Below are positions 28,407 to 37,348 of a stretch of 64,000 bases of DNA, one piece after another. Origin of the DNA: a bacterium (GTDB lineage: Bacteria; Actinomycetota; Acidimicrobiia; Acidimicrobiales; Bin134); the NCBI GenBank assembly GCA_026708015.1, contig JAPOVT010000018.1:1-64000 (forward strand), in the 5' to 3' direction. The notes under the pieces were generated by a model that was not told where the DNA came from, did no database searches, and saw only the letters and a program-made list of their open reading frames with translations. Position numbers and translations under genes: made by a program. Numbering within the stretch: the first letter of the stretch is position 1; each line of letters opens with the position of its first letter.

Positions 28407-29049
28407 CTTTCGGGCCTCCGCCCAGCGCCTTCAGCTGATCGGCGCTCATCTCAACGATCTCGGCGGCCACCTCGGCCATCGACCGGCGCTCGCCCATGGC
28501 CTGGTGCTGGATGTGGCTGTAGGCATCGGCCTCCGACATGGAGGCGACGTCCATCAATCGGCCTTTGGCCCGGTCAATGGCCTTGCGGGCCTCCAGCCGG
28601 GCCTCGGCCCGCTCGACTTGGTGGTTGAGCTCCTTCAGCTCCTTGAACCGCACCAGGGCAACCTCCACCGCGGGCACCAGCTCAGCCCGCTCAAAGGGCT
28701 TCACCAGATAGGCCAGCGCGCCGGCGTCGGCCGCCCGGGCGATCAGATCCCGCTGGCTGAACGCGGTAAGCAGCAACACCGCGCACAGCCGCTCGTCGCG
28801 GATCTGACTGGCGACGGTGATTCCGTCGGTGCCCGGCATCTTCACGTCCAAGATGGCCACATGGGGACGCTTCTCCCGCACGAGGTCCAGCACTTGGTCG
28901 CCCCGGCTGGTCTCACCCACCACCTCGTAGCCCTCTTCTTCCAAGGTCTCGCGCAAATCCAGGCGGATGATGGCCTCGTCCTCGGCTAACACGATCCGCA
29001 CCGGTTCATCGGTCGAAGCGGTGCCGGGTAGGGCCGACGGATCAGACAT
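28399..29049 (-). CDS. pdtaR: response regulator with RNA-binding ANTAR domain (PdtaR type)
   Basis: 216 residues from ATG 29049. The N-terminal receiver domain has IVLAEDEAIIRLDL, phosphoacceptor Asp in AILDVKMPGTDG, and LTAFSQ and YLVKPF. The C-terminal ANTAR domain (KAIDRAKGRLMD...SMSEADAYSHIQ) binds paired hairpins in nascent RNA to prevent termination. In Mycobacterium the orthologue acts with the PdtaS kinase and lies close to polA, as here. An upstream ORF extension to 29232 is the shadow of the next gene and is rejected. The start overlaps the end of the coiled-coil gene by eight bases. No kinase gene is adjacent. Confidence 0.92.
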   Translation of the reverse strand: MSDPSALPGTASTDEPVRIVLAEDEAIIRLDLRETLEEEGYEVVGETSRGDQVLDLVREKRPHVAILDVKMPGTDGITVASQIRDERLCAVLLLTAFSQRDLIARAADAGALAYLVKPFERAELVPAVEVALVRFKELKELNHQVERAEARLEARKAIDRAKGRLMDVASMSEADAYSHIQHQAMGERRSMAEVAAEIVEMSADQLKALGGGPKDG

Positions 29050-29332
29050 CGGAGTAGAACTTGTCGAGCAGTTCGTCTTGTTGTTGCTCCAGGTTGTGTA
29101 TCTCGTCGAACAGGCGGGCGCGGTGCCGGACCATGGTCTCCGCCTGGCGTGCGGCGTCGCGGTGCTGGCGCTCGGCGGCCGGGGTCTCTGAAACCAGCGC
29201 CCGCAGGCGGGCATCGTCGGCCAGATCCTCAAAATGAAGGCACTGCTCCTCGACCACCTCTAGGTCGGCCCTCAGCCGCTTCAACCGGTCGGCCAACTCG
29301 GCCAACCGCCGCTCTGCCCTGTTCTGGACCAC
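29042..29332 (-). CDS. small coiled-coil protein upstream of pdtaR
   Basis: 96 residues, starting GTG 29332, rich in Arg, Glu, Leu and Ala in a heptad-like pattern (RLAELADRLKRLRADLEVVEEQ; EIHNLEQQQDELLDKF), so two long coiled-coil helices are likely. No enzymatic motif is present. It overlaps pdtaR by eight bases, supporting a shared operon. The function is unknown. Confidence 0.65.
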   Translation of the reverse strand: MVQNRAERRLAELADRLKRLRADLEVVEEQCLHFEDLADDARLRALVSETPAAERQHRDAARQAETMVRHRARLFDEIHNLEQQQDELLDKFYSDV

Positions 29333-29440
29333 GATCCGATGCTATTACCCCCGCCCCGTCAGACACTGCTTCGGCTGCTCGACACAGCGAACCGCCCCAC
29401 TAGCCTCTTGTCGGGCCAACCCGAGGCGAGGAGGACACCG

Positions 29441-30547
29441 ATGAGCGACGAGATTCTGGAGAACGCAGTCAACGGCAAGGTCTGGGCCGACTTCTGCGAC
29501 AACCTGAAGGAGGCCGGCCAGATCATCCTCGACAACAGCACCGAGGACCTCGACCGGCTGGAGGGATTCCGCTATCTGAGCCGTCTCACCAGAGGAGAAC
29601 TCGGGCGCCTCGAAAACCATGGGCCTGGGCACACCCAAGTCCTGCCCATCCCCCACAACGTGAAGATCGGCTGTGACAACCCCGACGCCCTCTACCAGGG
29701 TGTCGCCATCAGCGGTGCTCTCGACTATCGCATCCGCGGGCCGCGGGGCACGGTCAACTATCTGAGCTTGAACGCACTCTCCGGCAGCTTCGGGATGGGA
29801 GGTGCTCCCCCCGATCGGCAGGGCAACCTGGCTTTCAACGACCCCCAGCCCGGCGAGCAGGTCGATGTGATCGCCAGTGCCAGCGAACCCGAACATGTCG
29901 AGCCTGGACAGCGGTGGCTCCCCACTGGACCGGAGACCAATCAGATCGTCATCCGCAACTTCTACCTCGACCGCCACACCGAACGGCCTTCCGAGCTCCA
30001 AATCGAGTGCCTCAACGGGCCCGATGGGACTCCTCCCCCGCTGAGCCCCCAGCGCTTGACCCACGGCTTGGCCCGGGCCGCCTTGGGGGTACACGGCATT
30101 GCCCGGCGTTTTGTCGAGTGGCTGGACATGTTCCAAGAGCGGCCCAACACGCTGGAGTTCCTTCCGCCGCGGGATGGCCCCGGCGGGTGGGGCGACCCCA
30201 CCCAGATGTTCCGCCACGGCTATTGGACGCTCGAGCCCGGCCAGGCCCTGGTGATCGACGTGCCGCCCATCGACGTGTATTACTGGAACTTCCAGCTCAA
30301 CAACATCTGGGAGGAGTCGTTGGACTACAACTGGCTCCAGGTGACGGTCAACAAGCACAGCGCGGTGTATGAGCCCGACGGTACGGCCCGCATCATCGTG
30401 GCCGACGAGGATCCCGGCTTCGCCAACTGGATCGACACCAACCACCGCCGCCACGGCACCATGGGCATGCGCTACAACCAAGTGGTGGAGGACATCCCGC
30501 CGACACTGAGAGTCATGGACGTGGCCGACCTGCCCAGCCTGCGCTAG
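29441..30547 (+). CDS. DUF1214-type protein
   Basis: 368 residues from ATG 29441, chosen because GAGGAGG lies just upstream; the longer ORF from 29339 is rejected. The C-terminal half (ALVIDVPPIDVYYWNFQLNNIWEES, then SLDYNWLQVTVNK and RRHGTMGMRYN) matches the DUF1214 pattern found in actinobacterial and proteobacterial proteins of unknown function. No signal peptide is evident. It stands alone, divergent from the pdtaR operon. Confidence 0.65.
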   Translation: MSDEILENAVNGKVWADFCDNLKEAGQIILDNSTEDLDRLEGFRYLSRLTRGELGRLENHGPGHTQVLPIPHNVKIGCDNPDALYQGVAISGALDYRIRGPRGTVNYLSLNALSGSFGMGGAPPDRQGNLAFNDPQPGEQVDVIASASEPEHVEPGQRWLPTGPETNQIVIRNFYLDRHTERPSELQIECLNGPDGTPPPLSPQRLTHGLARAALGVHGIARRFVEWLDMFQERPNTLEFLPPRDGPGGWGDPTQMFRHGYWTLEPGQALVIDVPPIDVYYWNFQLNNIWEESLDYNWLQVTVNKHSAVYEPDGTARIIVADEDPGFANWIDTNHRRHGTMGMRYNQVVEDIPPTLRVMDVADLPSLR

Positions 30548-30813
30548 GGCTGCATCGCCAATTCACTTTGCCCTAACCAGGTCGATGACCCCGATGGACG
30601 GGCGGACGCCGACCCCACGATTACAGCGGCGGCAATCACGTAGTAATTCACTTTGTGGTCCTCAGGAGATTTGTCTGCGCCCCCCTGTGGACCCACCCGT
30701 AACCGGGATCATATGACCCCGAACCTTCGATTACTGGTCGGACCCCAGTAGGGAATCGAACACAAGCGAATCGGCCTGTTGTCGGTAGAAAACCTTGGAA
30801 TTACGCTTCATCC
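30548..30813. other. intergenic region upstream of ppk2 with a repeated 11-mer
   Basis: 266 bases without a supported gene. AATTCACTTTG occurs twice in direct orientation, at 30560-30570 and 30645-30655. Composition is AT-richer than the flanks, as expected for a promoter region, but I could not settle on a -10/-35 pair. Confidence 0.45.
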
Positions 30814-31659
30814 ATGAGCCACGAACCGGGTCACGACGCTCTGGGAATCTCTGGAGCCGACACACCGGCAACTGAGCCCCGCAAGAAAATCACGAACAAG
30901 GTCTATGAGCATGAGCTAGCTCGACTCCAAGAGGAGTTGGTGCGGTTGCAGCGCTGGATTCGCCACAAGGGCCTCAAGGTGGTGGTGCTCTTCGAAGGAC
31001 GCGACGCGGCTGGCAAGGGCGGAGTGATCAAGCGCATCGCCGAGCGGACCAACCCCCGGGTGGTGCGGGTGGTGGCGCTGGGCACGCCGAGCGACCGGGA
31101 GAAAACGCAGTGGTGGTTCCAGCGCTATGTGGCCGAGTTGCCCGCCGCCGGGGAAATGATCCTGTTCGACCGCAGTTGGTACAACCGGGGGCTGGTGGAG
31201 CCAGTGATGGGATTCTGCACCGAAGAGGAGTACCGCGAGTTCCTGCGCTCGTGCCCGGAGTTCGAGCGCATGCTGGTGCGATCGGGAATCATCCTGATCA
31301 AGTACTGGTTCTCGGTGAGCGACGAGGAGCAAGAACGCCGGTTCCAGAACCGGATCTCCGACCCGCTGCGGCGCTGGAAGCTGTCGCCGATGGACATTCA
31401 GGCCCGAACCCGGTGGGTTGAGTTCTCCAAGGCCAAAGACACGCTCTTCGCCCACACCGACATCAAGCAGGCTCCGTGGTACGTGGTGAACGCCGACTCC
31501 AAGAAGGCGGCCCGGCTCAACTGCATCTCACACTTGCTGTCGATGATCCCCTACGAGGAAGTGCCCTGGGAGGAAGTCGAGCTGCCCGAGCGCCAAGACC
31601 GCGCCGGCTACGTGCGCCCGCCTCTGTCGGACCAGACCTTCGTCCCCGAGGTCTACTAA
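30814..31659 (+). CDS. ppk2: polyphosphate kinase 2
   Basis: 281 residues of the PPK2 family, which transfers phosphate between polyphosphate and nucleotides. Walker A is FEGRDAAGKGG and Walker B is LFDRSWYNR, with TPSDREKTQWWFQRYV and the lid-like RRFQNRISDPLRRWKLSPMD between and after. This is the single-domain form. Whether it prefers NDP or NMP cannot be decided here. Its stop overlaps the convergent carboxylesterase stop by four bases. Confidence 0.93.
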   Translation: MSHEPGHDALGISGADTPATEPRKKITNKVYEHELARLQEELVRLQRWIRHKGLKVVVLFEGRDAAGKGGVIKRIAERTNPRVVRVVALGTPSDREKTQWWFQRYVAELPAAGEMILFDRSWYNRGLVEPVMGFCTEEEYREFLRSCPEFERMLVRSGIILIKYWFSVSDEEQERRFQNRISDPLRRWKLSPMDIQARTRWVEFSKAKDTLFAHTDIKQAPWYVVNADSKKAARLNCISHLLSMIPYEEVPWEEVELPERQDRAGYVRPPLSDQTFVPEVY

Positions 31660-33218
31660 GAATCCCCTCCGCCAACTGGCCCCCACATTGACCGCTCAAT
31701 CTTTAGCGGGTCGGCGGCCGGGGTTGAGTCGCCGTCGAGGATCATTGTCATGCGCTCATCGAGTTCGTAGCGGGGCCAAGGGCCGAGCTCGCTAGTTGAC
31801 GGGTCGCCGCTGCGGGCGAAGGCGGCCCAGGCTGATCGCATGCCTCGGCCCAGCGCCTCAGCGGCTTCATCGGCGCCTATGAACTCGCTCCAGCCGTCCA
31901 CGTGGAAGCTGTCGAGCGCGAAGGGCAGATCGATGGCGTGGAACGCCCCCTTGTCCGGATCGGCCTGGGAGCACCACCGGAAGTCGTACATATAGGTGCG
32001 GGCCCCGGCGCCGGCCCGATAGTCGGCCAGCCGCTGGATGGGTTCTCGCATGGAGACATCGGTATTGATGGCAGTGAGAATGTCGCTGTCAGTAGTCCAG
32101 GCAGTGCCCTCGGCCGCCTGGCGATACTCCCGTATCACCGCCTCCACCTCGTTGATCGACGGTTCGGCCCCGGTTCTCTTGGCCATGTGGCTTCTCACCA
32201 GGTGAAACAGGATTAGGTCAGAGTTTCCGGCGGGCAGCTCCTGCTGGAACAAGCGCAGTTCGTGGGCTGTCGCGCCGACGAGCACATCGATATCGGTCGC
32301 GACCCTCTTTCGGAGCCTCTTTTTTGGTGGAGCAGGAACAAGCACTCCATCCACAACAGGGTGAAACGGCATCGCTCCTGCTTCGGTGAACATCTCCATG
32401 GCGGTCTGGACTTGGCCGGCAACTATCTCCCCTGGCTCCAACTGACGGAGCCCCGCCACATCGCTCACGCCCACGTTGCCCAGGAAGCAGCGGGCGACCT
32501 TGGCGGCAACTTTGGGCGACTGGGTCATGTCGGCACCGGGGCTCTGCATGATGGCCCGTCGCATTACCGACGAGATGCCCGGAGCGCCGAGCAGGTGCAG
32601 GATCGACCCGGCCCCGGCCGACTCGCCGAATGCGGTCAGCGTCGACGGATCGCCACCGAAGGCAGCCGCGTTGGCAGCAATCCAATCCAACCCGAGCCGC
32701 ACGTCGTGTAGACCGCAGTTGACCGTGGTGTTCCCACCACCCGGCATTTTCCGAAGATCCATGAAGCCGAGCGCCCCCACCCGATAGTTCACCGACGCCA
32801 CAACCACCTGCTGCTCAGCCGCCAACCGCGCCCCGTTGTAAAGCGGGAACGAGCCTCCCCCGGTCAAGAAGGCCCCGCCGTAGATCCACACCATCACCGG
32901 CAGTCCAGCCTCGTCCCCCGCCGGGACCCACACATTGAGCGTGAGGCAGTCCTCCGACACCGAGTCGGTGCTCGTCCCCGGAATCACCCCGGTGTACGGG
33001 CCATCCACGCTCTGAATCGGATCGGGCCCGAACGCACTCGCATCCAGCACCCCCTCCCACGGCTCAGCGGCCTCCGGAGCACAGAAGCGCAGCTCCCCCA
33101 CCGGCGGCTTCCCAAACGGAATCCCCAAAAACTGCCGCACCGCCCCATAAGGCGTGTCAACAACTACCCCCCGAACCGTTCCATGCGTCGTCTCCACCAC
33201 GGCCTCTGAATCTCTCAT
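31656..33218 (-). CDS. type B carboxylesterase
   Basis: 520-residue alpha/beta-hydrolase of the carboxylesterase/lipase class B. It has the oxyanion region WIYGGAFLTGGG, EDCLTLNVWVP, the nucleophile elbow FGESAGAGS, and a probable catalytic His in AFHAIDLPFALDSF. No signal peptide is seen, so it is probably intracellular. Its ATG overlaps the end of the permease gene by four bases, so the two are translated together. The ester substrate is unknown. Confidence 0.9.
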   Translation of the reverse strand: MRDSEAVVETTHGTVRGVVVDTPYGAVRQFLGIPFGKPPVGELRFCAPEAAEPWEGVLDASAFGPDPIQSVDGPYTGVIPGTSTDSVSEDCLTLNVWVPAGDEAGLPVMVWIYGGAFLTGGGSFPLYNGARLAAEQQVVVASVNYRVGALGFMDLRKMPGGGNTTVNCGLHDVRLGLDWIAANAAAFGGDPSTLTAFGESAGAGSILHLLGAPGISSVMRRAIMQSPGADMTQSPKVAAKVARCFLGNVGVSDVAGLRQLEPGEIVAGQVQTAMEMFTEAGAMPFHPVVDGVLVPAPPKKRLRKRVATDIDVLVGATAHELRLFQQELPAGNSDLILFHLVRSHMAKRTGAEPSINEVEAVIREYRQAAEGTAWTTDSDILTAINTDVSMREPIQRLADYRAGAGARTYMYDFRWCSQADPDKGAFHAIDLPFALDSFHVDGWSEFIGADEAAEALGRGMRSAWAAFARSGDPSTSELGPWPRYELDERMTMILDGDSTPAADPLKIERSMWGPVGGGDS

Positions 33219-34975
33219 GTATCGCTGGAGGGGTTGATGTGGACAGTGACGATCTCGAGTTCGTGATACTGCTGATGGAGCACTGAGGTGGCGTAGTGCT
33301 GAAGCAGCCGCAATGAGACGTCGCGTTCAATGGGCCGGTCGGCGGTCGGCTCATCGAGCACAGCCAGCCGATCCTCGATGTTCTCCCCCCGGGCCGCGGC
33401 CACGAATTCGAGCACCGCCCGCCCGTCCTGCTTGCTGGCGGTAACGCGCAGCGCTCGGTCGGTTGGGGCGTCTCCGGTCTGTTCGGCCTCGAGCATCGTC
33501 GCCAGCGTCTCTTCCGCCACCGCATCGAGCCGGTGCGACATCGACGCCGCCCAGTTGTGGCGGGCGGCAAAGGCGTTGAGGAACTCTTGGATGCGGGGGA
33601 GATCCGCCAGCGCCAGGCTGGTGCGCAGACGATGGCGGCGAGATTGAGTTGCCTCGGTGAACAGCGTCAGCACGATGGCCACGAGGCCGCCCGAAGTCAT
33701 CCCGTTCTCCAACAGGCCTCCGGCGAAGCCCTCCAGGTATTCCGGGAAGATCAGGTTGTTCTGGAATCCGACACCGAGCCAGAAGGCAACCCCAGCTATC
33801 AGGCCCTTTCGGTAGTCCGCAGCCTCTTCGGAGACGATTCTCATGCCGACCACAAACAACAGCGCCATCAGCACGGTGACGTACGCCGCAACCACGGCAT
33901 CCGGGATGGCGAGCACCAACGCCAAGAACTTGGGCAAGAACGCCAACATGACGAAAATGACGCCAATGGCGACACCTACGCGTCGTGCGGCGACGCCGGT
34001 CAACTCGGTGATCGATACGCTCGTCGAATAGGTGGTGTTCGGCACCGTGCCGGCCACCCCCGACAGCAGGTTGCCGGTGCCGTCGGCGGCCACTGCTCCC
34101 TGCACCACCCGGTAGTCCACCGCTCGCGGTTTGCGCCACGACACCCGCTGTATAGCCACGGAATCGCCGATGGTCTCTACCGCGCCGATGATCGTGACGA
34201 TCACAAAGGCAGGCAGGAGACTCCAAAACGCCGAACCGAACGAGAGGTCGAAGCCGGGCCATCCGCCGTCGGGCACTCCGACCCAGGAGGCGTCGGATAC
34301 CTGGTCGAAGTCATAGAGTCCGAAGCCCGCGGCCACAATCGAACCGGCAATCACGCCGATGACCGGTGCCCACAGGCGCAGGCTTCCGGAAGACTTCAGC
34401 GCTATGACGATTATCAAGACGATGGCGACGAGGGCTGTCGTCGGGGCGCTCCAGTCGGACTTGCCTTCCGGCGACGCACTCACCATGTTGAAGATGAGCG
34501 GCATCACGGTCACCGCAATGAGCATCAGCACGGTGCCGGCCACTACTGGCGTGACCAGACGCCTGAACAGAGAGAGCCGGGCGGCCAGCAGGAACTGGAA
34601 CAGCGACGACGCCACCACCAGTACCGCCAGCAAGCCGGGACCCCCCTCGACCAGCGCCGCCACGCACACCGCGATGAACGCTCCCGACGTCCCCATGAGC
34701 AGCACGTACCCGGCGCCGATGCGGCCGAGCCGGACCGCCTGAAGGATTGTGCTGATGCCGCTGACGATCGCCGCCGCGAACACCGCCCAGGTCAAGTACG
34801 AGTCGGATTCGCCCGCGGCCCGAATGACAATCGCCGGCGTGAGCACAATGCCCGCGATGGTCAGCACCGCGAACTGGACGCCCATCCCCGCGGTCAGCGC
34901 AGCCGGCGGCTTGTCATCAGGCTCGAACCGGATGTGACGCCCTCCGGCTGGGGCACCGTGTTCCACGGCGCCCAT
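33215..34975 (-). CDS. NCS2-type nucleobase permease with fused RsbW-like C-terminal domain
   Basis: 586 residues. Residues 1-440 form a uracil/xanthine permease-like membrane domain with a dozen or so hydrophobic segments and the family start IRFEPDDKPPAALTAGMGVQF. Residues about 445-586 are hydrophilic and resemble a GHKL/anti-sigma-kinase fold: a helix ending VAEETLATMLEAE, RALRVTASKQDGRAVLEF, and a final helix-strand LRLLQHYATSVLHQQYHELEIVTVHI. The Asn of the usual N-box EE-x-L-T-N is replaced (EETLATM), so ATP binding may be lost. The ATG lies 11 bases from the end of tRNA-Leu. The transported base is unknown. Confidence 0.82.
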   Translation of the reverse strand: MGAVEHGAPAGGRHIRFEPDDKPPAALTAGMGVQFAVLTIAGIVLTPAIVIRAAGESDSYLTWAVFAAAIVSGISTILQAVRLGRIGAGYVLLMGTSGAFIAVCVAALVEGGPGLLAVLVVASSLFQFLLAARLSLFRRLVTPVVAGTVLMLIAVTVMPLIFNMVSASPEGKSDWSAPTTALVAIVLIIVIALKSSGSLRLWAPVIGVIAGSIVAAGFGLYDFDQVSDASWVGVPDGGWPGFDLSFGSAFWSLLPAFVIVTIIGAVETIGDSVAIQRVSWRKPRAVDYRVVQGAVAADGTGNLLSGVAGTVPNTTYSTSVSITELTGVAARRVGVAIGVIFVMLAFLPKFLALVLAIPDAVVAAYVTVLMALLFVVGMRIVSEEAADYRKGLIAGVAFWLGVGFQNNLIFPEYLEGFAGGLLENGMTSGGLVAIVLTLFTEATQSRRHRLRTSLALADLPRIQEFLNAFAARHNWAASMSHRLDAVAEETLATMLEAEQTGDAPTDRALRVTASKQDGRAVLEFVAAARGENIEDRLAVLDEPTADRPIERDVSLRLLQHYATSVLHQQYHELEIVTVHINPSSDT

Positions 34976-34985
34976 GTTGGCACAG

Positions 34986-35069
34986 TGCCCGGGGAGGGAC
35001 TCGAACCCTCACTCCCTTGCGGGAACCGGATTTTGAGTCCGGCGCGTCTACCAATTCCACCACCCGGGC
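34986..35069 (-). tRNA. tRNA-Leu (anticodon CAA)
   Basis: A full class II cloverleaf reads on the minus strand: acceptor GCCCGGG pairing with CCCGGGC, discriminator A, anticodon stem CCGGA/TCCGG with loop CTCAAAA (anticodon CAA, decoding TTG), a long variable arm GTTCCCGCAAGGGAGT, and the T arm GAGGGTTCGAGTCCCTC. The terminal CCA is not encoded. The permease gene starts 11 bases beyond its 3' end. Confidence 0.96.
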
Positions 35070-35228
35070 GGGTGGCCAGTGCGGGTGGCACTGGGCTGCT
35101 CAGCGTGTTGGCTGAAGAAAATGCAGTCTAGATTGCCGTGGTCTCAACAGCCTTGCCGGATACCCTGCCGGGGCCACTCTCCCGTAGAGTATTGAAACCC
35201 CACCGTCGTCTGAGAGGTCTGACATCTG

Positions 35229-36404
35229 ATGATCTGCTTCACCTATCCCGGCCAGGGATCCCAAAAGGCCGGCATGGGTTCGGCCTGGGTCGACCACCCC
35301 TCGTGGGAACTGGTGGCCGAGGCCTCCGAGGCAGCAGGGCGCGATGTAGGCCAGCTCCTGCTCGACGCTGATGACGACGAGCTGCGCCACACCCGCAACT
35401 CCCAGCTCGCCACATTCGTGGTGTCGATGATCTCCTTGGACGCCGTATCCCGGGTGGGCATCGAGACCGCCGGCCACGCTGGCCACAGCCTGGGGGAGTA
35501 CTCCGCCCTGGTTGCCGCCGGGGTGGTGGACTTCTACGACGGCGTGCGGCTGGTGAGCGAGCGGGGCGAGGCCATGCAGGTGGCCGCCGAAGAACAAGAC
35601 GGCACCATGGCCGCGGTGATGGGCCTCGACGACGACCTGGTGGAGCAGGCCTGTGAGCAGACCGACGGCGAAGTGTGGGTGGCCAACTACAACGCCCCCG
35701 GCCAGGTGGTGATCGCCGGGGCCCCCACCATGGTGGAAGCAGCCGGCGACGTCGCCAAAGAGCTGGGCGCCAAGCGGGTCATGGCCCTGCCCGTTGGCGG
35801 CGCCTTCCACACCCCGTTCATGGCGTCGGCCAAAGACCGCCTCCAGAAGGCGATCGGCAAGACAGAGTTCCGGGTGCCCGACCACCCGGTGTATGCCAAC
35901 GTCGACGCCGCCGCCCAAACTGGCGCTCAGGCTTGGGCCGACCTGTTGAGCACCCAGCTGACCAGCCCGGTGCGCTGGCGCCAGTCGGTCCACAACATGT
36001 GCGACGACGGATTCAACACTTTCGTGGAGTTGGGACCGGGCGCGGTGCTCACCGGAACGGTGAAGCGCACCGCCAAAGACTGCAAGTCGCTCAAGGTGAA
36101 TGCCCCCGCCGACATCGATGCGGTGCTCGAGGAATTGGCCGGGCCGCCGGTGGCCGCGGGCGGCCCGCTAGAGGGCGAAGCCCTGTTCACCACCGAGCGC
36201 CTGGTGGTGAGCCCCGCGGCCGGCGTCTTCCAGCCCACAGAGGACAACCTGCTGGGCACCGGCGTTCCCGCTGGACAGCTTCTGGGCCATGTGGGCGACA
36301 CCGAGGTGCGCACCCCCTGGGCCGGGATGATCATGGGTTTCTTGGCCGTGGAAGGCGAGCGGGTCACCGCCAGCCAGCCCATTGCATGGCTGCGGACGAG
36401 TTGA
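35229..36404 (+). CDS. fabD: malonyl-CoA-ACP transacylase with fused lysine-less biotinyl-like domain
   Basis: 391 residues, about 80 longer than ordinary FabD. Residues 1-305 are the transacylase: FTYPGQGSQ, the nucleophile S87 in GHSLGEY, and H194 in GGAFHTPFM. It loads malonyl onto ACP for fatty-acid synthesis. Residues about 312-391 look like a barrel-sandwich (biotinyl/lipoyl) fold: VSPAAGVFQPTE, LGTGVPAGQLLGHV, VRTPWAGMIMGFLAVEGERV. There is no lysine at the hairpin turn where AMKM normally stands, so it is unlikely to be biotinylated. It opens the fab cluster; fabH follows after 14 bases. Confidence 0.92.
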   Translation: MICFTYPGQGSQKAGMGSAWVDHPSWELVAEASEAAGRDVGQLLLDADDDELRHTRNSQLATFVVSMISLDAVSRVGIETAGHAGHSLGEYSALVAAGVVDFYDGVRLVSERGEAMQVAAEEQDGTMAAVMGLDDDLVEQACEQTDGEVWVANYNAPGQVVIAGAPTMVEAAGDVAKELGAKRVMALPVGGAFHTPFMASAKDRLQKAIGKTEFRVPDHPVYANVDAAAQTGAQAWADLLSTQLTSPVRWRQSVHNMCDDGFNTFVELGPGAVLTGTVKRTAKDCKSLKVNAPADIDAVLEELAGPPVAAGGPLEGEALFTTERLVVSPAAGVFQPTEDNLLGTGVPAGQLLGHVGDTEVRTPWAGMIMGFLAVEGERVTASQPIAWLRTS

Positions 36405-36418
36405 GGGGCGCGGGGCGG

Positions 36419-37348
36419 ATGACGAGAGCGGCCATCACCGGCCTGGGCAGCGCCACCGGCCACAAGGTGGTCACCAACCACGACCTGGCCGCCGTCCTCG
36501 ACACCAGCGACGAGTGGATCGTGGAGCGCACCGGAATCCACGAGCGCCGGGTGGGGGGCAGCTGCCTGGAACTCGGCGGCCAAGCGGCCAAGATCGCGCT
36601 GAAGCAGGCCGAGATAGACGCCACCGACCTCGACTTGATCATCTGCTCCACCTGCACCCCCGACCAGGTGTTTCCGGCGGTATCCAACCGCATCCAAAAC
36701 GAGCTGGGGGCATCCTGCGGAGCATTCGACCTGAATGCCGCCTGTTCGGGCTTCACCTACGGCATCTCGCTGGGCCAGGCCCAGATCGCGGCTGGAATGG
36801 AGCGGGTGCTGGTGGTAGGGGTGGACACGCTCAGCCGGTTCACCGACTGGGACGACCGCTCCACCGCGATCTTGTTCGGCGACGGCGCCGGCGCGGTGGT
36901 CATGGAGCCGGCTATCCGCGAAGACCGGGGGGTGCTCAGCACCTTCATGGGCTCTGAGGGCCGCTTCGCCGATCTGTTGATCTGCGACTTCGGCGACTAC
37001 ATCAAAATGGACGGCAAAGAGGTATTCCGCCAGGCCGTGCGGGTCATGGTCTCAGCCAGCCAGAGAGTGCTGGCCGACGCCAGCCTAGAGACGTCCAATG
37101 TGGCCGCGGTGGTCCCCCACCAGGCCAATGCCCGCATCATCGAAAGCGCCATGAAACGCCTAGACATCCCCCTGGAGAAGGCGGCCACCGTGCTCCAGTC
37201 AACCGGCAACACCTCGTCCGCCTCGATCCCGCTGGCCATGGACGATGCGGTATCCAGGGGCGCCATAACCGACGGCGACGTCGTGCTGCTCGTGGGCTTC
37301 GGAGCGGGCATGAGCGTGGCCGCCGCGCTGCTACGCTGGGGCCAGTGA
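36419..37348 (+). CDS. fabH: beta-ketoacyl-ACP synthase III
   Basis: 309 residues from ATG 36419; a much longer in-frame ORF from 35675 runs through fabD in another frame and is rejected. FabH starts chain synthesis by condensing an acyl-CoA with malonyl-ACP. The catalytic triad is visible: C109 in NAACSGF, H234 in PHQANARI and N264 in GNTSSASIP. The branched- or straight-chain primer preference cannot be judged. The stop overlaps the fabG GTG start by four bases. Confidence 0.95.
   Translation: MTRAAITGLGSATGHKVVTNHDLAAVLDTSDEWIVERTGIHERRVGGSCLELGGQAAKIALKQAEIDATDLDLIICSTCTPDQVFPAVSNRIQNELGASCGAFDLNAACSGFTYGISLGQAQIAAGMERVLVVGVDTLSRFTDWDDRSTAILFGDGAGAVVMEPAIREDRGVLSTFMGSEGRFADLLICDFGDYIKMDGKEVFRQAVRVMVSASQRVLADASLETSNVAAVVPHQANARIIESAMKRLDIPLEKAATVLQSTGNTSSASIPLAMDDAVSRGAITDGDVVLLVGFGAGMSVAAALLRWGQ

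Noticed and set aside
34986..35069. tRNA-Leu as a mobile-element attachment site
   Set aside because: No integrase gene and no second copy of the tRNA 3' end was found in the window; the accessory island lies 20 kb away.
33533..35131. Long plus-strand ORF of 532 residues
   Set aside because: It is antisense to the permease with its membrane segments and runs through the tRNA; composition is Arg/His/Gln-rich as in shadows.
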